Shown one piece after another: positions 9,647 through 21,168 of a DNA stretch of 64,000 nt. The DNA comes from Chrysopogon serrulatus (taxonomy: Eukaryota > Streptophyta > Magnoliopsida > Poales > Poaceae). The stretch spans positions 186,001 to 250,000 of the forward strand of contig JADLZL010006556.1 of assembly GCA_015844335.1 (NCBI GenBank). The letters run 5' to 3'. The notes under the pieces were generated by a model. The model was not told where the DNA came from. It was given only the letters and a program-made list of their open reading frames with translations, and did not search any database. The number at the start of each line of letters is the position of its first letter. Positions within the stretch are counted from its first letter, which is position 1. The position numbers and the translations under genes are program-made.

Positions 9647-12600
9647 ATGGATGACCGAGAGTGGATGTACACGGGCGGGTGAAGAGGGCAGGTGCCCACC
9701 GATGAGTGGATCCAGAAGACCGATGCTTTCATAGAATGGGCATTTGGCCATGCGGAAGGAGTGAATGCAGTTTGGTGTCCTTGCAGTAGGTGTGCAAAAG
9801 GATAAGACAATGCAAGGTGCCTCTGGGGCGTCATCTTTGGAAGCATGGATACATGCATGGTGAAGCCGATCGGGTGAGAGAGAATGTGGTCTGACCCTAC
9901 CTCGAGGATTATGATGATGATGCGGGGGTAGGAGACATGTTAAATAACTATGATGGAGCACACTTCAATAAAGAACGTCTGCAGGAGGAGCCAGAGGCAA
10001 GTGCTAAGGTGTTCTACGATATGTTAGACGTAGCAAAGAAACTCCGTCATGGCCACACAATGGTGTCTCAACTAGATGCCATTGGATGCTTGATGGCGTA
10101 CAAGCCCCAGTATAGCTTGAGTCGAGACGCCTTTGATAGTCTGCTGACAGTTGTTAGTAGCTTACTTCCGGAGGGTCATATTATGCCAAAGCATATGTAC
10201 GACTCACAGAAGATACTTCACGCACTAAAGATGCCGTATGACCAGATAGATGCTTGTCCGAAGGGGTGTGTCCTATTTTGGAAAGAACATGTGGACACAA
10301 AGTACTGTCCCAAGTGTAAGTCTTCTAGATTCCAGCCTCTGATTGATGAATTGATCGATGCTTGGGTGCAAGGCGTATGGACATACGATCGAGCTACGAA
10401 ATGCAACTTCAAAATGTATGTGTGGTACCACTACTCCCTGTATGGCTTCCTGGCGTATGGGATATTCAGCGCCTGGTGTGTTCACGGGAAGCACCCATGT
10501 CCGATATGCAAGGAGGCTCTGAGGTTCATTTGGTTGCTGAAGGGTGGCAAGTTTTCATCATTCGACAAGCAACGGCAATTCCTCCCTCCTACCCATCCAT
10601 TCAGACAACACAACAAGAACTTTACAAAAGGTGTCGTAGTGACAAAGGAAGCACACAAATGAGGTCTAGTGCCGAGGTTCATGCTCAGATAGATGCTCTT
10701 GTGCTCAATAACGGCAAAGGACCTCATTTTGTGGGATATGGTGAGTAACATATGTGGACTCATAAGTTCAGCTTGACTATAATGATGTAATGCACACTGA
10801 TAAGAATATTGTTGAGGCACTTTAGGGAACACTGATGGACACTGATAAGACAAAGGACAACATTAAGGCTAGAGTGGATCTGGCAACGTTATGCGAAAGA
10901 CCAAAGCAATAAATGAAACCTCCTACACATGACAAGAACTGGACAAAGCCTGAGGCCAATTTCGTCCTGAAGAAGCCCTAGAGGAGGGAAGTACTAGAAT
11001 GGATCCAGTCATTAACGTTCCCTGATGGTTATGCAGTATATCTAAGGAGGGGAGTCAAATTAGATACTCTAAAAGTCTTAGGGATGAAGAGTCATGACTA
11101 CCACATATAGATTGAGCGGCTTCTTCCATCCATGATTCGAGGCTATGTCCCTGAGCATGTGTGGTTAGTGCTAACAGAGTTGAGCTATTTCTTCCGATAG
11201 CTTTGTGCGAAGGAGTTGTCTTGGAAGGTGGTTGAAGACTTGAAACAAATGGCCCATGTGTTGCTCTGTAAGTTGGAGAAGGTCTTTCCCTCGGCTTCTT
11301 CAATCCGATGCAGCACTTGATTCTGCACCTTCCTACTGAGGCATGATTGGGGGGCCGTGCAGTTCTGTTGGTGTTGTCCAATGGAAGATGTTTAAAGGTT
11401 CTCCGAAAGAAATATAGAAATAAAAAAAAATCAAGGCTTTCATTGTGGAGGCATACATTCTTGAGGAGGTATCAAACTTCACAATGACATACTGTGGTGA
11501 CAAACTCCCTTGCATGCATAATCCACCTGGTCGTTACAATGCTGACGAGATTGAGTCCAACCTCAGCCTTTTCAAAGGGCAACTCAGAAATGCAAGTGCA
11601 TCGACCAACAAGTCCTTGAGACCTGATGAGTGGCACACTATCATGCTATATTTGTTGACCAACCTTGAGGAAGTGGAGCCGTATTTGCAGTAAGTTCTCA
11701 CCGAACTTGTTTCATACTCATGAATTGTTTCATCATGTTATATGTGTTGACCAACCCTATTGTTTCTTGTTGGCACAAGGAATTTCTTGATCAATTCAAA
11801 AATGAATCAAGGAGGGAACCTACCCCGCAGGAGTGTGATACCCTTCTTAGAAATGGGGTGGGAAGTGGAATGCCTGATTTCATTTCTTGGTTCAAAAAAA
11901 GATACCCTTCTTAGTTATTTCACATTGCAAGTTGCACGCACGTGCGAATAACAAAGTAAAGTGGCAATGAGTGCCGAGTTGAGACAGGATGCCAATGGCT
12001 TTGAATATAGGGTCAGGTCATTTACTGATTATGACGTGAATGGTTACCACTTTCATATAGCAAGCTATGATAAGGAGAATTGAAGAACCACATGTTCCAG
12101 AGTTTTTACGCCTGGCCTTGACAATGTCATGTATTATGGAAGAATTGAAGAAATATACGAACTCAATTTTAGAGGCTGCAAACCTCTAACTCTGTCATAT
12201 TCAAATGTCATTGGTTTGATTCTGTAGTAACCAGACGGACACATTCTAATCTTGGGCTAGTTAAAATTCGACAGGATTCCGTCTTACCCAGAGATGATGT
12301 CTACATTGTGGCCCAACAGACTACACAAGTTTATTATCTCCCATATGCATGCAAAACCAAAGAGCATCTTAAAGGTTGGGATATTGTGCACACGATATCA
12401 CCGCAAGGTAGAATACCAGTCCCAAACGATGAAGACTACAACTTAATTAACCCAACCACATATGACAGAGAGTTCTATCAAGAAGAGAGGCTAGAAGGAA
12501 GGTTTTGAGATAGACTTAACCGGAGCGATCGAGATGGAGATAGACAACGAGTGGGCTGTTGACGAGAACATAGGAGAGGAGGTGTTTAATGTGAAGGACT

Positions 12601-12740
12601 TACAAATGCTAGAACGATTGCATTTCGAACATAAAGACAACATTCCTCCTCTAGACTTAGACTTTCTTAACAGACAATTCAACATGGTGGATAGTGATGG
12701 TAAGACTTATGATCCAGCTAATCCTAATCAAGAAGAATAG
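9647..12740 (+). pseudogene. CACTA transposase, TNP2/TNPD type, decayed
   Basis: This encodes the catalytic transposase of En/Spm-type elements, which cuts and joins the CACTA ends in the nucleus. The start at 9647 reads MDDREWMYTG, the usual N-terminus with a transposase-associated domain; a Cys pair in CPCSRC follows near 9780. A frameshift precedes the long open part 9937-10662, which has the TNP2 core with a C-x3-C and C-x2-C pattern (CPKGC, CPKC). Downstream, with stops, come KSHDYH, IERLLP and GYVPEHVW (about 11080-11170) and AYILEEVSNF (from about 11447), a DUF4218-type region. A DUF4216-type region follows (about 12000-12500: YYGRIEEIYELNF, QVYYLPYAC, GWDIVHTISP), with a C-terminus ending TYDPANPNQEE at 12740. 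An intron probably lies at about 11690-11778. At least ten stops or frame changes make it non-functional. Confidence 0.9.
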
Positions 12741-12821
12741 TTCTAATATACATGTAATATTTCTAATATTATGTTTTATTTATTATGCTGTGCTAATTGG
12801 TCTACTCTAATTATTTGCAGG

Positions 12822-13491
12822 TGATTGGGTGAAGATGGTGGGCGGTGTAAGGAATGTGCGGTCGCTCTTCCAAAGAGCATTCTGTTTACGTGAGGCGCTT
12901 GAAGGGTCGAGTAGCAGGAGGAGGAGGAGATAGCCCTCGCCTGTCTCCGTGTCGCCGGAGGAGGAGCATAAGCAGGAGCAAGAGTAGGAGGAGGAGGAGG
13001 AGGAGTAGCAGGTGCAGGAGGAGGAGCAGCTATATGAGGAGGAGGGGGACGAGGAGGAGGAGGAAGAGAAAGAGGAGAGAGGAGAGGGTTCCACTGGCTC
13101 TGGTGTGCCAGTTATGTACCGGTGAGGACTGGTGAGCCTCCCTCATAGACCGATTTCTTTTGCTAGACGCCCGTTGGTTTGTCCCGAACCCCCAAAGTAA
13201 GTAACTTAAGATGTTCCGAATACTTTTGCGTATGATATGTTCAAAATCTCAATAGCAACTAATAATTTTCTTAATCACTTAGGTGGGTCTTGGATGATCC
13301 TAGAGTCTGCAGGTTGTCACCAATGCCCGGTTATGGTATCCTGGGACTTCTTATGAGGGAGCACTTCCCTGGCTTGGTTATGCACCATGGAGTGCTGGAG
13401 CCGGCCACCATGTGGAAGCACTACGAGTCCGCCACAGGTGATGCCAATCTTTCTTGGCAGGGTGTTTACCAACAAGGCGGAGCGGGTCAGG
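12822..13491 (+). pseudogene. CACTA second gene (TNPA / Ptta-En-Spm type), segment 1
   Basis: The 5' part of the second CACTA gene, whose product binds the subterminal motifs and is called plant transposase (Ptta/En/Spm) in domain databases. After a short N-terminus (from about 12836) comes an acidic stretch at about 12940-13090, read as poly-Glu with a few stops, then STGSGVPVMYR. An intron (about 13110-13282, acceptor near TTAGGTGGG) separates this from LDDPRVCRLSP, GILGLLMREHFPG and, after a frame change, VFTNKAERVR. The exon is cut at 13491 by a solo LTR. Taking out that LTR and one TCAGG copy lets the codons run on into AELW at 19452-19463, the expected family sequence. Confidence 0.85.
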
Positions 13492-14421
13492 TGTAACATC
13501 CTGGGTTTCCCAAACTCCAAAAATCCGAACTTTCTAAAATTTTTCTTGCAATATGTGAGTCATGTAGTCGCTATGGTAAACGTAGGTCAAACGTGGAGGA
13601 GATGGATAGCGAAACGTTGCAACGCATATAGAATTGATTGTAGTCAAATGCTTGATACCTCGTGTTGGTTTTGGATTTGGTGATTGATCCAGAGTCGGAG
13701 TGCACAAGTCCATGGCAATAAATCCTGAAATTCTTTTCTCAACCCATCTTAAAATCCAAATCATCGAAAAAGAGGTAAACTCTTTTCCTCCTTTTGCATT
13801 CACCCTAACCCCCTACGAGCCAACTTAAACTCTGGACGACAACACGGGAGTCTCCCCTTAACTATTGGGAGAAATACCCCAACACCCTTTTGGGATGATA
13901 CGTAAATGACTGAGCCACGAACAATTATCTTTGCACCCACACTCCTCTCAAAAGTCCCCTCCCTAATTCTCCTCAGTATCCTCTCTCAAACTCCCTTATA
14001 CCCAAATGGAGATAATCATCATCTCAAGTTCCTTGGAAGGAGAAATGACCTTATTAGAAAGAGAATATAGAAGAAGCCCTCTCTTCTTTCTTAGCCACAA
14101 ACCGGCCCAGCTCCCGCCGCCCCCCCCACTCCCCTGCTGCAGGCCCAACTCGCGCCCCCTCGCCCGGCCACGGCACCACGGCCCACTCGCCCCCCCGCTC
14201 CACGTGGCCCATCCGACCCAGGCGGCCCAAGTGGAGGCGCCCCTAGAACCCTAGCGGAAGGAGCGAAGTGCGCCCGCCGCGCCGCGTGTCGTTCGCGGTG
14301 TGGTGCGCACCGCCCTCCCCTCGGCGTCCGTGCGCACCCATCCCGATCCACGGCCGCGTGTCCCGTCGAGGCACGGACGCCTAGGATGGTCGTTGCCCCC
14401 TTGGAACCCTAGCGGCGCGTG

Positions 14422-14427
14422 TATAAA
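14422..14427 (+). promoter_or_regulatory. TATA box of the giant LTR
   Basis: TATAAA preceded by GGAACCCTAG. The related LTR has the same layout, AAACCCTAG then TATAAAA at 41974. Position in both LTRs about 0.9-1.2 kb from the start supports a U3 promoter. In both copies the GC-rich tract follows directly. Confidence 0.65.
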
Positions 14428-14739
14428 GCCGGAGCCGCGACTGTTTTCTTCTTCTTGAAGCCGACCCCGCCGCCATCTCCTTCTTCCTCTCCTTCCTACC
14501 TCGCTTTCGCGCGCCATTCTCCGCTGCGTAGCCGTGCCCGGCCACGCCCGAGCGCCCGGCACCCGACCGCCCGCTGGCTGCGTCACCGCCCGCCCCGGTC
14601 AGCGCCACCAGCGCCGTTCTTTGCTTCTCCGTGACCCGGCCGGCTGCGGGCGCCGAGCCGGGCGGTCGCGTCGAGCTTCGCGGCGTCGCTGCGGCCGCCC
14701 CGGCAGCGAACACCGGCTGCTCCGCCCTCATCAAGCTCG

Positions 14740-15660
14740 GGAATGCCGTCTCCACTACCACGCACACCGCCTCGACTCCGTCCCCGAACGCTGCGGCGTC
14801 CACGCTCTCCTCGGCGCTCCCGCCGTGCCTTGCCGTTCGCGCTCCACCACCGCCGTCCGTGGACGCCGGCACCGGAAGTCTCCGCCCTCCGCAGACGGAC
14901 CCGGAGCACCCACGCTGTCGGCCTCCGCCTTCCCTCACTTCTGGACGCTGCCTTGGCCGCTACCTCGCCTCATCCACGTCGAGCCTTGGCCGCGACGTCC
15001 AGGCCAGCGCCGAACGATGACAACCACGAGCATCAGCAGCCGCTACGCCGCCGTCCTCGATCCTGCCACCATCCGCAACGCCAGCATGCTCACCACCCCT
15101 TCTCCGACGTCCGCACCGCACTAGAGCTGCACAGCAGCGTCGCCGGTGAGACTCCAGTGACCAAAACCCCTCTTTTCCCTTTTTCCACCAACCCCTTCCT
15201 GAGACCGGCCTTCGTGCCGCTGTTCCTACTGCTGCAGGGAAGCTATGGCCTCGCTACGCCGCTTGTCGGAGCTCCGCCGCTCTCCGGCCATGCCCAGCCA
15301 GCATCCAGCCCCAGCCAGCCGGTCGTAGCCAGTCCCGGCCCGGCAGTAGCCGCTCCTGGACACCCACAGCTAGCTGTGGCCTGCTCCGGCTGGCTGCAGC
15401 TGGCTGCGGCTGGCCAGAGCTGGCCGCAGGCTGGCCACAGCCAACCGGAGGTGGCCAAACATGGCTACAGCAGACCACCACTGGCCGCAGCCCTCCTACC
15501 ACCTTTGGCGTCGCTCCGAGGAGCCCTTGCCGACCTCGCTCTTCCCCGCCAAAGGTCCAACTTCGAAACCCGCCGACGCCAACCTCGACGTCGGCAACGC
15601 TCATGTCTTTTTCGTTCATACTCTCGATGTCGCACTCCATCATTATACATGCCTGCCTGA
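14740..15660 (+). other. GC-rich, Pro/Ser/Ala-type open stretch inside solo LTR 1
   Basis: A long plus-strand open frame runs from 14743 to 15660, but overlapping frames on both strands are open too. The translation is low-complexity with no domain, and a tandem GGCTGCAGCTGGCTGCGG-like run at 15360-15450 inflates it. I treat it as a consequence of base composition in the LTR leader, not as a gene. Confidence 0.55.
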
Positions 15661-18600
15661 GCCGTGCCTTCGTGCCGGTCTACATCTCTTGTGCTATGGA
15701 TTTGTGTACTCTGCCTGTGGTAGTCATGTCGATTTAGTTCTTGTGTTGGGAGGTTGCCTCTTGTGTGTTATGTGGTGATTGCCTGTGGACCAAGCCTTCG
15801 AGCTGGTTGAGAGTGACGTGTTCAGACGTGCGACCGCGAGTTCGCCCGCCATGGTCATGACGCTGAACACGATCTCTCCTTTTTGTATTTTAGATAGCTC
15901 CATCGCACTATGACCGTTAAACCCTACTCGGCCCTAGGACGTGATTGCTGGGGACTCAAAACAATGCGGATATTACCCGTATATGGTGAGTCCTTGTGTG
16001 ACCTAGTCTGATGGGAGATGAACTAGGAAACGACGATCGTGGGGCGATGAGAGCCAACTCGTTAGGTGAAGCTCATGGCCGCGAGTTGCCTCGCCATGAC
16101 CATCGGGCTCCACCTCTTTTCTTTCCTTTATTTTCTTGTGCTATTTTCCCCACCACCTCGTATGCTTGCACCACCTAGACCGAGGCATTCCCCGGTTCTC
16201 ATGATGACAACCGCATCGCTACGAACTCGAGGAATAGCTTTTGCCGCTTTGGTTGCACGGAGGTCTTGGTGCCCTACGAATTGGCGTGAATTGCGGAACT
16301 GTGTAAGACCTTCGTCTCTTCTTCCGACCACCGTCTTTTGCCATGACGGGTAGGTCGAGAAGAGTGCGAGACCATTCTTCTTTTGCTCTCTTTTGACTCT
16401 TAACCTAGTAAGGCATGGATCGAGTCCCTTGTTCGGCCTCTTCGATCGATGACTATTACCATGTCATGTGGATCGAAGTGCCGTGGGACCAAGGGTTTCC
16501 TTTTCTCGCTCATTTATGTCTGTTCTTATTTGCCTTATGTTCCACTCCTTTGATCTCCGCCGATCGCAATGGCGAGTGGATCAAAGGGAGGTGAATCCCA
16601 CCTTACCCTCTTTCCAGCTCTTTTGTGCTTAGGCCCTTGTATGTTTGTACCTAGATTATGCCATGGCATTCCCAAGTTCCCGCGGTGACAACCGCACTGC
16701 GAGGAACTCTAGGAATGTCTTAGTGCATTTGGTGCACCTTGGTCGAGGTACCCTACAAGTGGTCTAGGCACCTTGGCCTCTCGTGCATCGCTCCTCTCCG
16801 ATGCCTCGCCTTTTGCCGTGGCATGTGCATTGGAAGGGGTAGACCACCGCGCCCTCTCTTTTCTACCCTTTATTTTTCCCCGCTAGCCTGTTCTATTCGA
16901 TCCCGTCTTAGCCATGACGATTGAATCAAAGACCAGACTATCTCTTCTAGTTAGCGAAGCTATGGTCTATGTCTCATTCTTGGACCGTGCGAGTCGACCC
17001 GATCGACCGCTGGAAAACCATCCTCACTGAGGATGTGACCGAGGCCGCGGCATGGACATGCCCAGCTAACTCTCCTCTCTTCCCCTGTTGTGCTACTCTC
17101 TTCTCGGCTCCCGACGTTGTTGTGTCGTGCGGATCGAGAGGACTTGTAGCCGCTCCTCCGTTGTTCGTGTTCTAATCTCTATTGCTACCGTCGGCTACCA
17201 TGACGGGTAAGCTAAAGAGCCTTAGAACCAAGTCACAATTCCTCTATTTCATGTTAGTCGTTCTTTCTCGAATCTTAGGTAGTAGTTGTGACTTGCGGGT
17301 TAAAGGCCGTAAGGGCCAAACCCTGCTGTTCCTATTTCCCTTTTCTCTTTTGCTTGTGATCCTCCGGTCCCCGCCAAATTCTATGGCATCCGGATCGGAA
17401 GGTCGCAACCATGGTGCTTGGTTAAGTTAAGTTAGGATCAAGGCCCCTTCTTTTGAAGCCGTATAGGTCGACACGATCGACCCAGGAAGTACTGGCTATA
17501 CCATGGTCGTGATCCGGGCTTGTGCTTAGTAGACAACCACTTCTATTTATTTGAGCCCGAGGATCAGATACTCTTCACGAGGGCTAAGTCTTTCGGTGTT
17601 TATTTGGAGTTATCTAGTTCCTTCTGTATCTTATTGCCTTTTAGGGAGTATTGGATTTTGGTTAAGGATTGATTGCTCTTCGCCTTGTTTGTCGCTATAC
17701 CGAGGTAGTTGCATCGCGGTGACGATGGACGGACTGGAGGACCGCTGGAAGAAGGAAACGCGAAGGTCATCCAGATGTGGAAGACTATGGATTGCTATGA
17801 ACAGGTGCCACATCCCACCCAACCTCGTAGAACCCTATTAGACATGCAATATGTAGCTGCTAGTGCTTTACTCTATGCAAATAAATGTGATAGGATGCAT
17901 GGTAGATTGCTTGATAAGCCATTACCTTAACGCAACCTTCCCCTGCACACCCGCTGCTAGGATAGACACTCGTCTACTTCATGCCACTTGCTACACACTT
18001 ACACTTTACTCATACATGCTTGTGTGTGGCTAAGGCACGTGGTGCCGTAAACTGGATAATTGGGGATAACATGGGAGAGATCTTGGCGTGAGTCTTGGGT
18101 GTGTGGTGAGGGTTGTGTCGATCAAGGCAGGACCTACGACGAGTCGGGGGGACAAGTCTTGCGGGGGGGTGTGATGATGGGCACTCCCCTATGTGAGAGA
18201 GTACCTGTGGCGGGTACATGTGATGTGAGTAGATTCCGGGGAGGAGTGTCTTTGTGGGACGAATCCCCGGAATGGAGTTGCCGTCGAGGCACGGGCGTCG
18301 AGCCCTTGTGAAGATATCCTGCCCGGTCCTACTAAGGACTGATTTGGCGTTCTGCGGTTCACGGGACCTTTTCGTGCACACCACTGCCGTCTCGAATGGG
18401 CGGGGTCCGACTTGACGACTAGCTGGCCCCATCTTTGCTACTACTAGGTTGATAGGTGATAGTGTAGGGAGGTACGGGTGCCGAGACCCACACCCTCCCG
18501 AGGCAGCGTGGTATCCCTTTGGGATCCGGTACCACGTCTCACGGTCTCGGCGTGCCGGTGGATCTCGGGGTGCCCCAGCTGAGTGGTAGAGTGGCATCGG

Positions 18601-19446
18601 GCCAGTTAGGCGGCAGCTTGGTATCGGCCTAGACGAGGCATCGTCGATGATGGCGATCTTGTGGTTCCAGGTGTACAAGCTCTGCAGAGTTACTAAATCT
18701 ATACGTATAGCCGTGTCCCCGGTATGGACATTCCTGTGAGTACCATACGATCGTTATAGTGAGAGGTGTCCTTCTCTTTTCTCTCCTTGGGTGTTATTGG
18801 ATTCCGGCTTAGGCCGTTGAGGCAAGGAGGAGCGGGAGTCTTCCTTGCCGACTAGAGAGTGAGTGTGGTGAGATGTGTGGATGTGGATGTGGATGTGGAT
18901 ATGGATGGATGATGGACGTGTGGATGTGATGGGTTAAAACTTGATGAACTACATTATATTTATATTATGAACTGGCATAGGAAAACTATAGCCAAATGTA
19001 GGTCTTTTCTCTCTACCCTTGCATTCCACTTACCACATAGCAAAGCAAAGCATAGGGTGGGAGCGGTGGCCGCATACAAATCGTCATTGATAGAGTTGAG
19101 CAGGTTTGGCACCCGAGGAGGATTACGATGATGATGGAGCTGGAAGGATTAGGTGGTCTCGTTCCTACACTCAAGTTTGGTTAAGGAGATTAAGTCTACG
19201 CCCACTGATACTCTACCCCAACTCTGATGATTCCCCGTGAAGGAGGAGCCTTCACCCGCTATGACGCTACGTCTACTCTGATGTTGTCTTGTAAGCATAT
19301 ATCGCTAGGATACGTTATACTTAGGTGTGTCTCTAAGTGTTGTAAAACCTTGTAGCTTGTATCTTTTTGCGATGTATGAACTGTGGTATCAACTGTAAAT
19401 GATGTACTCTGTGGATTTCCCTTCGAGGAAATCGCGGGTCGTTTCA

Positions 19447-19756
19447 TCAGGGCCGAGCTGTGGGTAAGTATTTCTCACACTACATAGCTCAATACATCAC
19501 ATCTATTACACTTTCTTCAAATAATGAATGCATTTATTACACTTTCTTCAATATGCAGGACTTCTATAGATGCAAGCCTAGAGCTGAGGAATTGGTGGAT
19601 CGGGTGGCTATCCAGGCCTGTAAGAAGCTCGTGCATGACATGCATTACGAATCGCGCCTCCAGGGTATCATAAACTACCACGCGTGGTTTCAAGGCAGGA
19701 AGGTCACCAAAGCAGAAGCAAGAAATATTTTCATGACCTGGGACCAGCACCTAAAG
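19447..19756 (+). pseudogene. CACTA second gene (TNPA / Ptta type), segment 2
   Basis: This continues segment 1 after the solo LTR. AELW (to 19463) meets a donor GTAAGT. An intron runs to the acceptor ATGCAG at 19558. The next exon, 19559-19756, is fully open: DFYRCKPRAEELVDRVA, ACKKLVHDMHYESRLQ, YHAWFQGRKVTKAEAR and MTWDQHLK, ending at a donor GTAAAC. These are conserved blocks of the Ptta/En/Spm plant transposase family. The following intron holds the 14.8-kb retrotransposon array. Confidence 0.87.
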
Positions 19757-19812
19757 GTAAACATTGATTTCTTTTGAGATTAAGTATTATTAATTTCATC
19801 TTCTTATATTTC

Positions 19813-19817
19813 GTACT
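19813..19817. repeat. Left target-site duplication GTACT of the tandem retrotransposon
   Basis: GTACT here and at 34625-34629 directly flank the outer LTRs. No copy is present around the central LTR. Confidence 0.85.
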
Positions 19818-21142
19818 TGGTGATGGTGGATAACGTCAATATTTATTAGAACTTTAGACATGAAAGGATACATGAATACATACTAGTCTAGGGTTTTAAC
19901 TGACAATTTCCACGAGTTTTGCATATTCTATATTTTCCAGGGATTATTTCAGAAAAGCATAAAAGAGGGATTAGAGTACATAATTATCACAAAACTGATC
20001 CGCATCGGAAATCATCGTCATTTGACTTAGGAAGGGTCTAGAAGACACCCGAAGCAGCGGGACCCACAGGGGAGTCCAGGTGGGGCCGGCCGGCCCTACC
20101 ATGGTGCTGGTCGGCGCCCTAGGTCAACATCTGGCCGCCGCCTTCTGGAGTCTTCCTCCCACGCTTCCTTGGAACCCAATCAAAGCATTTCTACGTCGAT
20201 TTAAGGTCGGTTTGATCCGACGGTGCACATAAGATGAAGACGCGGATCGATGACGTGGCGGTTCCTTGCCCCCTACTCCACCTCGGCCTATATAATGACG
20301 CCCCAAGGCCCCTCCTAGAGGCATTCTACACCCCGGTGCTTCATATTCTCTACATAATTAGGGTTAGGGTCCCTCTAGTTGATCTGGTTCTAGTTCATCT
20401 AGTTCTAGTTCATCTAGATGTAGCAATTAGGAGAGACTAGTTCATCTAGATCTAGTCTTGTTTAGAGATTAGAGAGATTGAGTAGAGGAGTAGAGATTCT
20501 GGAGGAGTTTCGGCCTGTCGGTGCTTCTTCGTGGCTGTATTCTTCTGGATTTAACTCCCTCGCCTGGAGCTGCGTTCTGAGGTACTTTTGTATTCGCCAT
20601 TCTGATTCAAGTAAGCAGTTGTTCTTATTTGTTCTTAAGTTCACAGCTCATATTGAGTGCTTTGATCTTGGTCATTACTTGGTTGAAGTAGTATTTCGTA
20701 GTGTAGGCGTGGTGCCTAGGCTAGGTTTACTTGTGGATGTCCCCTGATTAGCCGGATAGTGGTAGTTTGCGTAGGTGACTTTATAGCTGCGTTGATTCCT
20801 CTGTGGTCCACTTCCCGTTGATAGGACTGATAGGCTTATAGGTGCTTGGTAGGAGATTACTCTGTTTCTTCTCCTATTCGGGTTACTTGCCCAGTTAGAA
20901 CGGTATTATACAAAGCTTACCGGTTGTCAGAACTAAAGTTCAATAGCTATTTCCTCTTTCTTGATATTATCTAGCCTAATTGTAGGGTTAAGTCTATATA
21001 CTTTTTTATTATCACAACTGTTCTCTGTGGATACGATATTTAAAACCCCTGGGTAAAATGTGACACTGGTATGATATCTGTGCGCTTGCGGATAATCCTA
21101 CTTAAAACTTATTTAATAGAGTGCAGTTAATTTATACCAACA
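19818..21142 (+). repeat. LTR 1 (outer left)
   Basis: Begins TGGTGATGGTGGATAACG and ends TATACCAACA. TATA box at 20289-20295 (CCTATATAATGACG), after a GC-rich GGCCGGCC-containing U3. The ORFs at 20234-20440 and 20478-20747 recur in the other LTRs, are only 60-90 codons long and are leader sequence of the LTR. In the GC-rich U3 part this LTR resembles LTR 3 more than LTR 2. Confidence 0.9.
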
Positions 21143-21150
21143 AGCATTTT

Positions 21151-21168
21151 TGGCACCGTTGGCGGGGA
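21151..21168 (+). other. Primer-binding site, tRNA-Asp type (copy 1)
   Basis: TGGCACCGTTGGCGGGGA, eight bases after the LTR, differs at two positions from TGGCGCCGTTGCCGGGGA, the complement of the 3' end of plant tRNA-Asp. Confidence 0.8.

Larger units (their letters stand above)
13492..19446 (+). mobile_element. Giant solo LTR (5.96 kb) inserted in the CACTA second gene
   Basis: The insert begins TGTAACATCC and ends GGTCGTTTCA (TG...CA) and is flanked by the 5-bp duplication TCAGG (13487-13491 and 19447-19451), the signature of an LTR retroelement insertion. I find no second terminal copy, primer-binding site, polypurine tract or gag-pol domain inside, so it reads as one very long LTR left by LTR-LTR recombination. 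A TATA box lies at 14422-14427, followed by a GC-rich transcribed-like zone (14430-15660) open on both strands. The 3' part from about 17820 matches the second giant LTR at 40812-46087. A short (GATGTG)n run occurs near 18880-18905. Ty3/gypsy origin is likely but not shown. Confidence 0.8.

Noticed and set aside
12807..13094. Ser-rich minus-strand ORF
   Set aside because: It is the antisense of the Glu-rich stretch of the second CACTA gene, whose plus-strand frame fits the family.
18010..18678. 222-codon minus-strand ORF
   Set aside because: Inside solo LTR 1, no domain, and the homologous part of solo LTR 2 does not keep it.
20234..20747. Small ORFs repeated three times (also at 26.9-27.5 and 33.7-34.2 kb) as a conserved gene family
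   Set aside because: They lie wholly within the three LTRs and recur because the LTRs are copies; no independent coding evidence.
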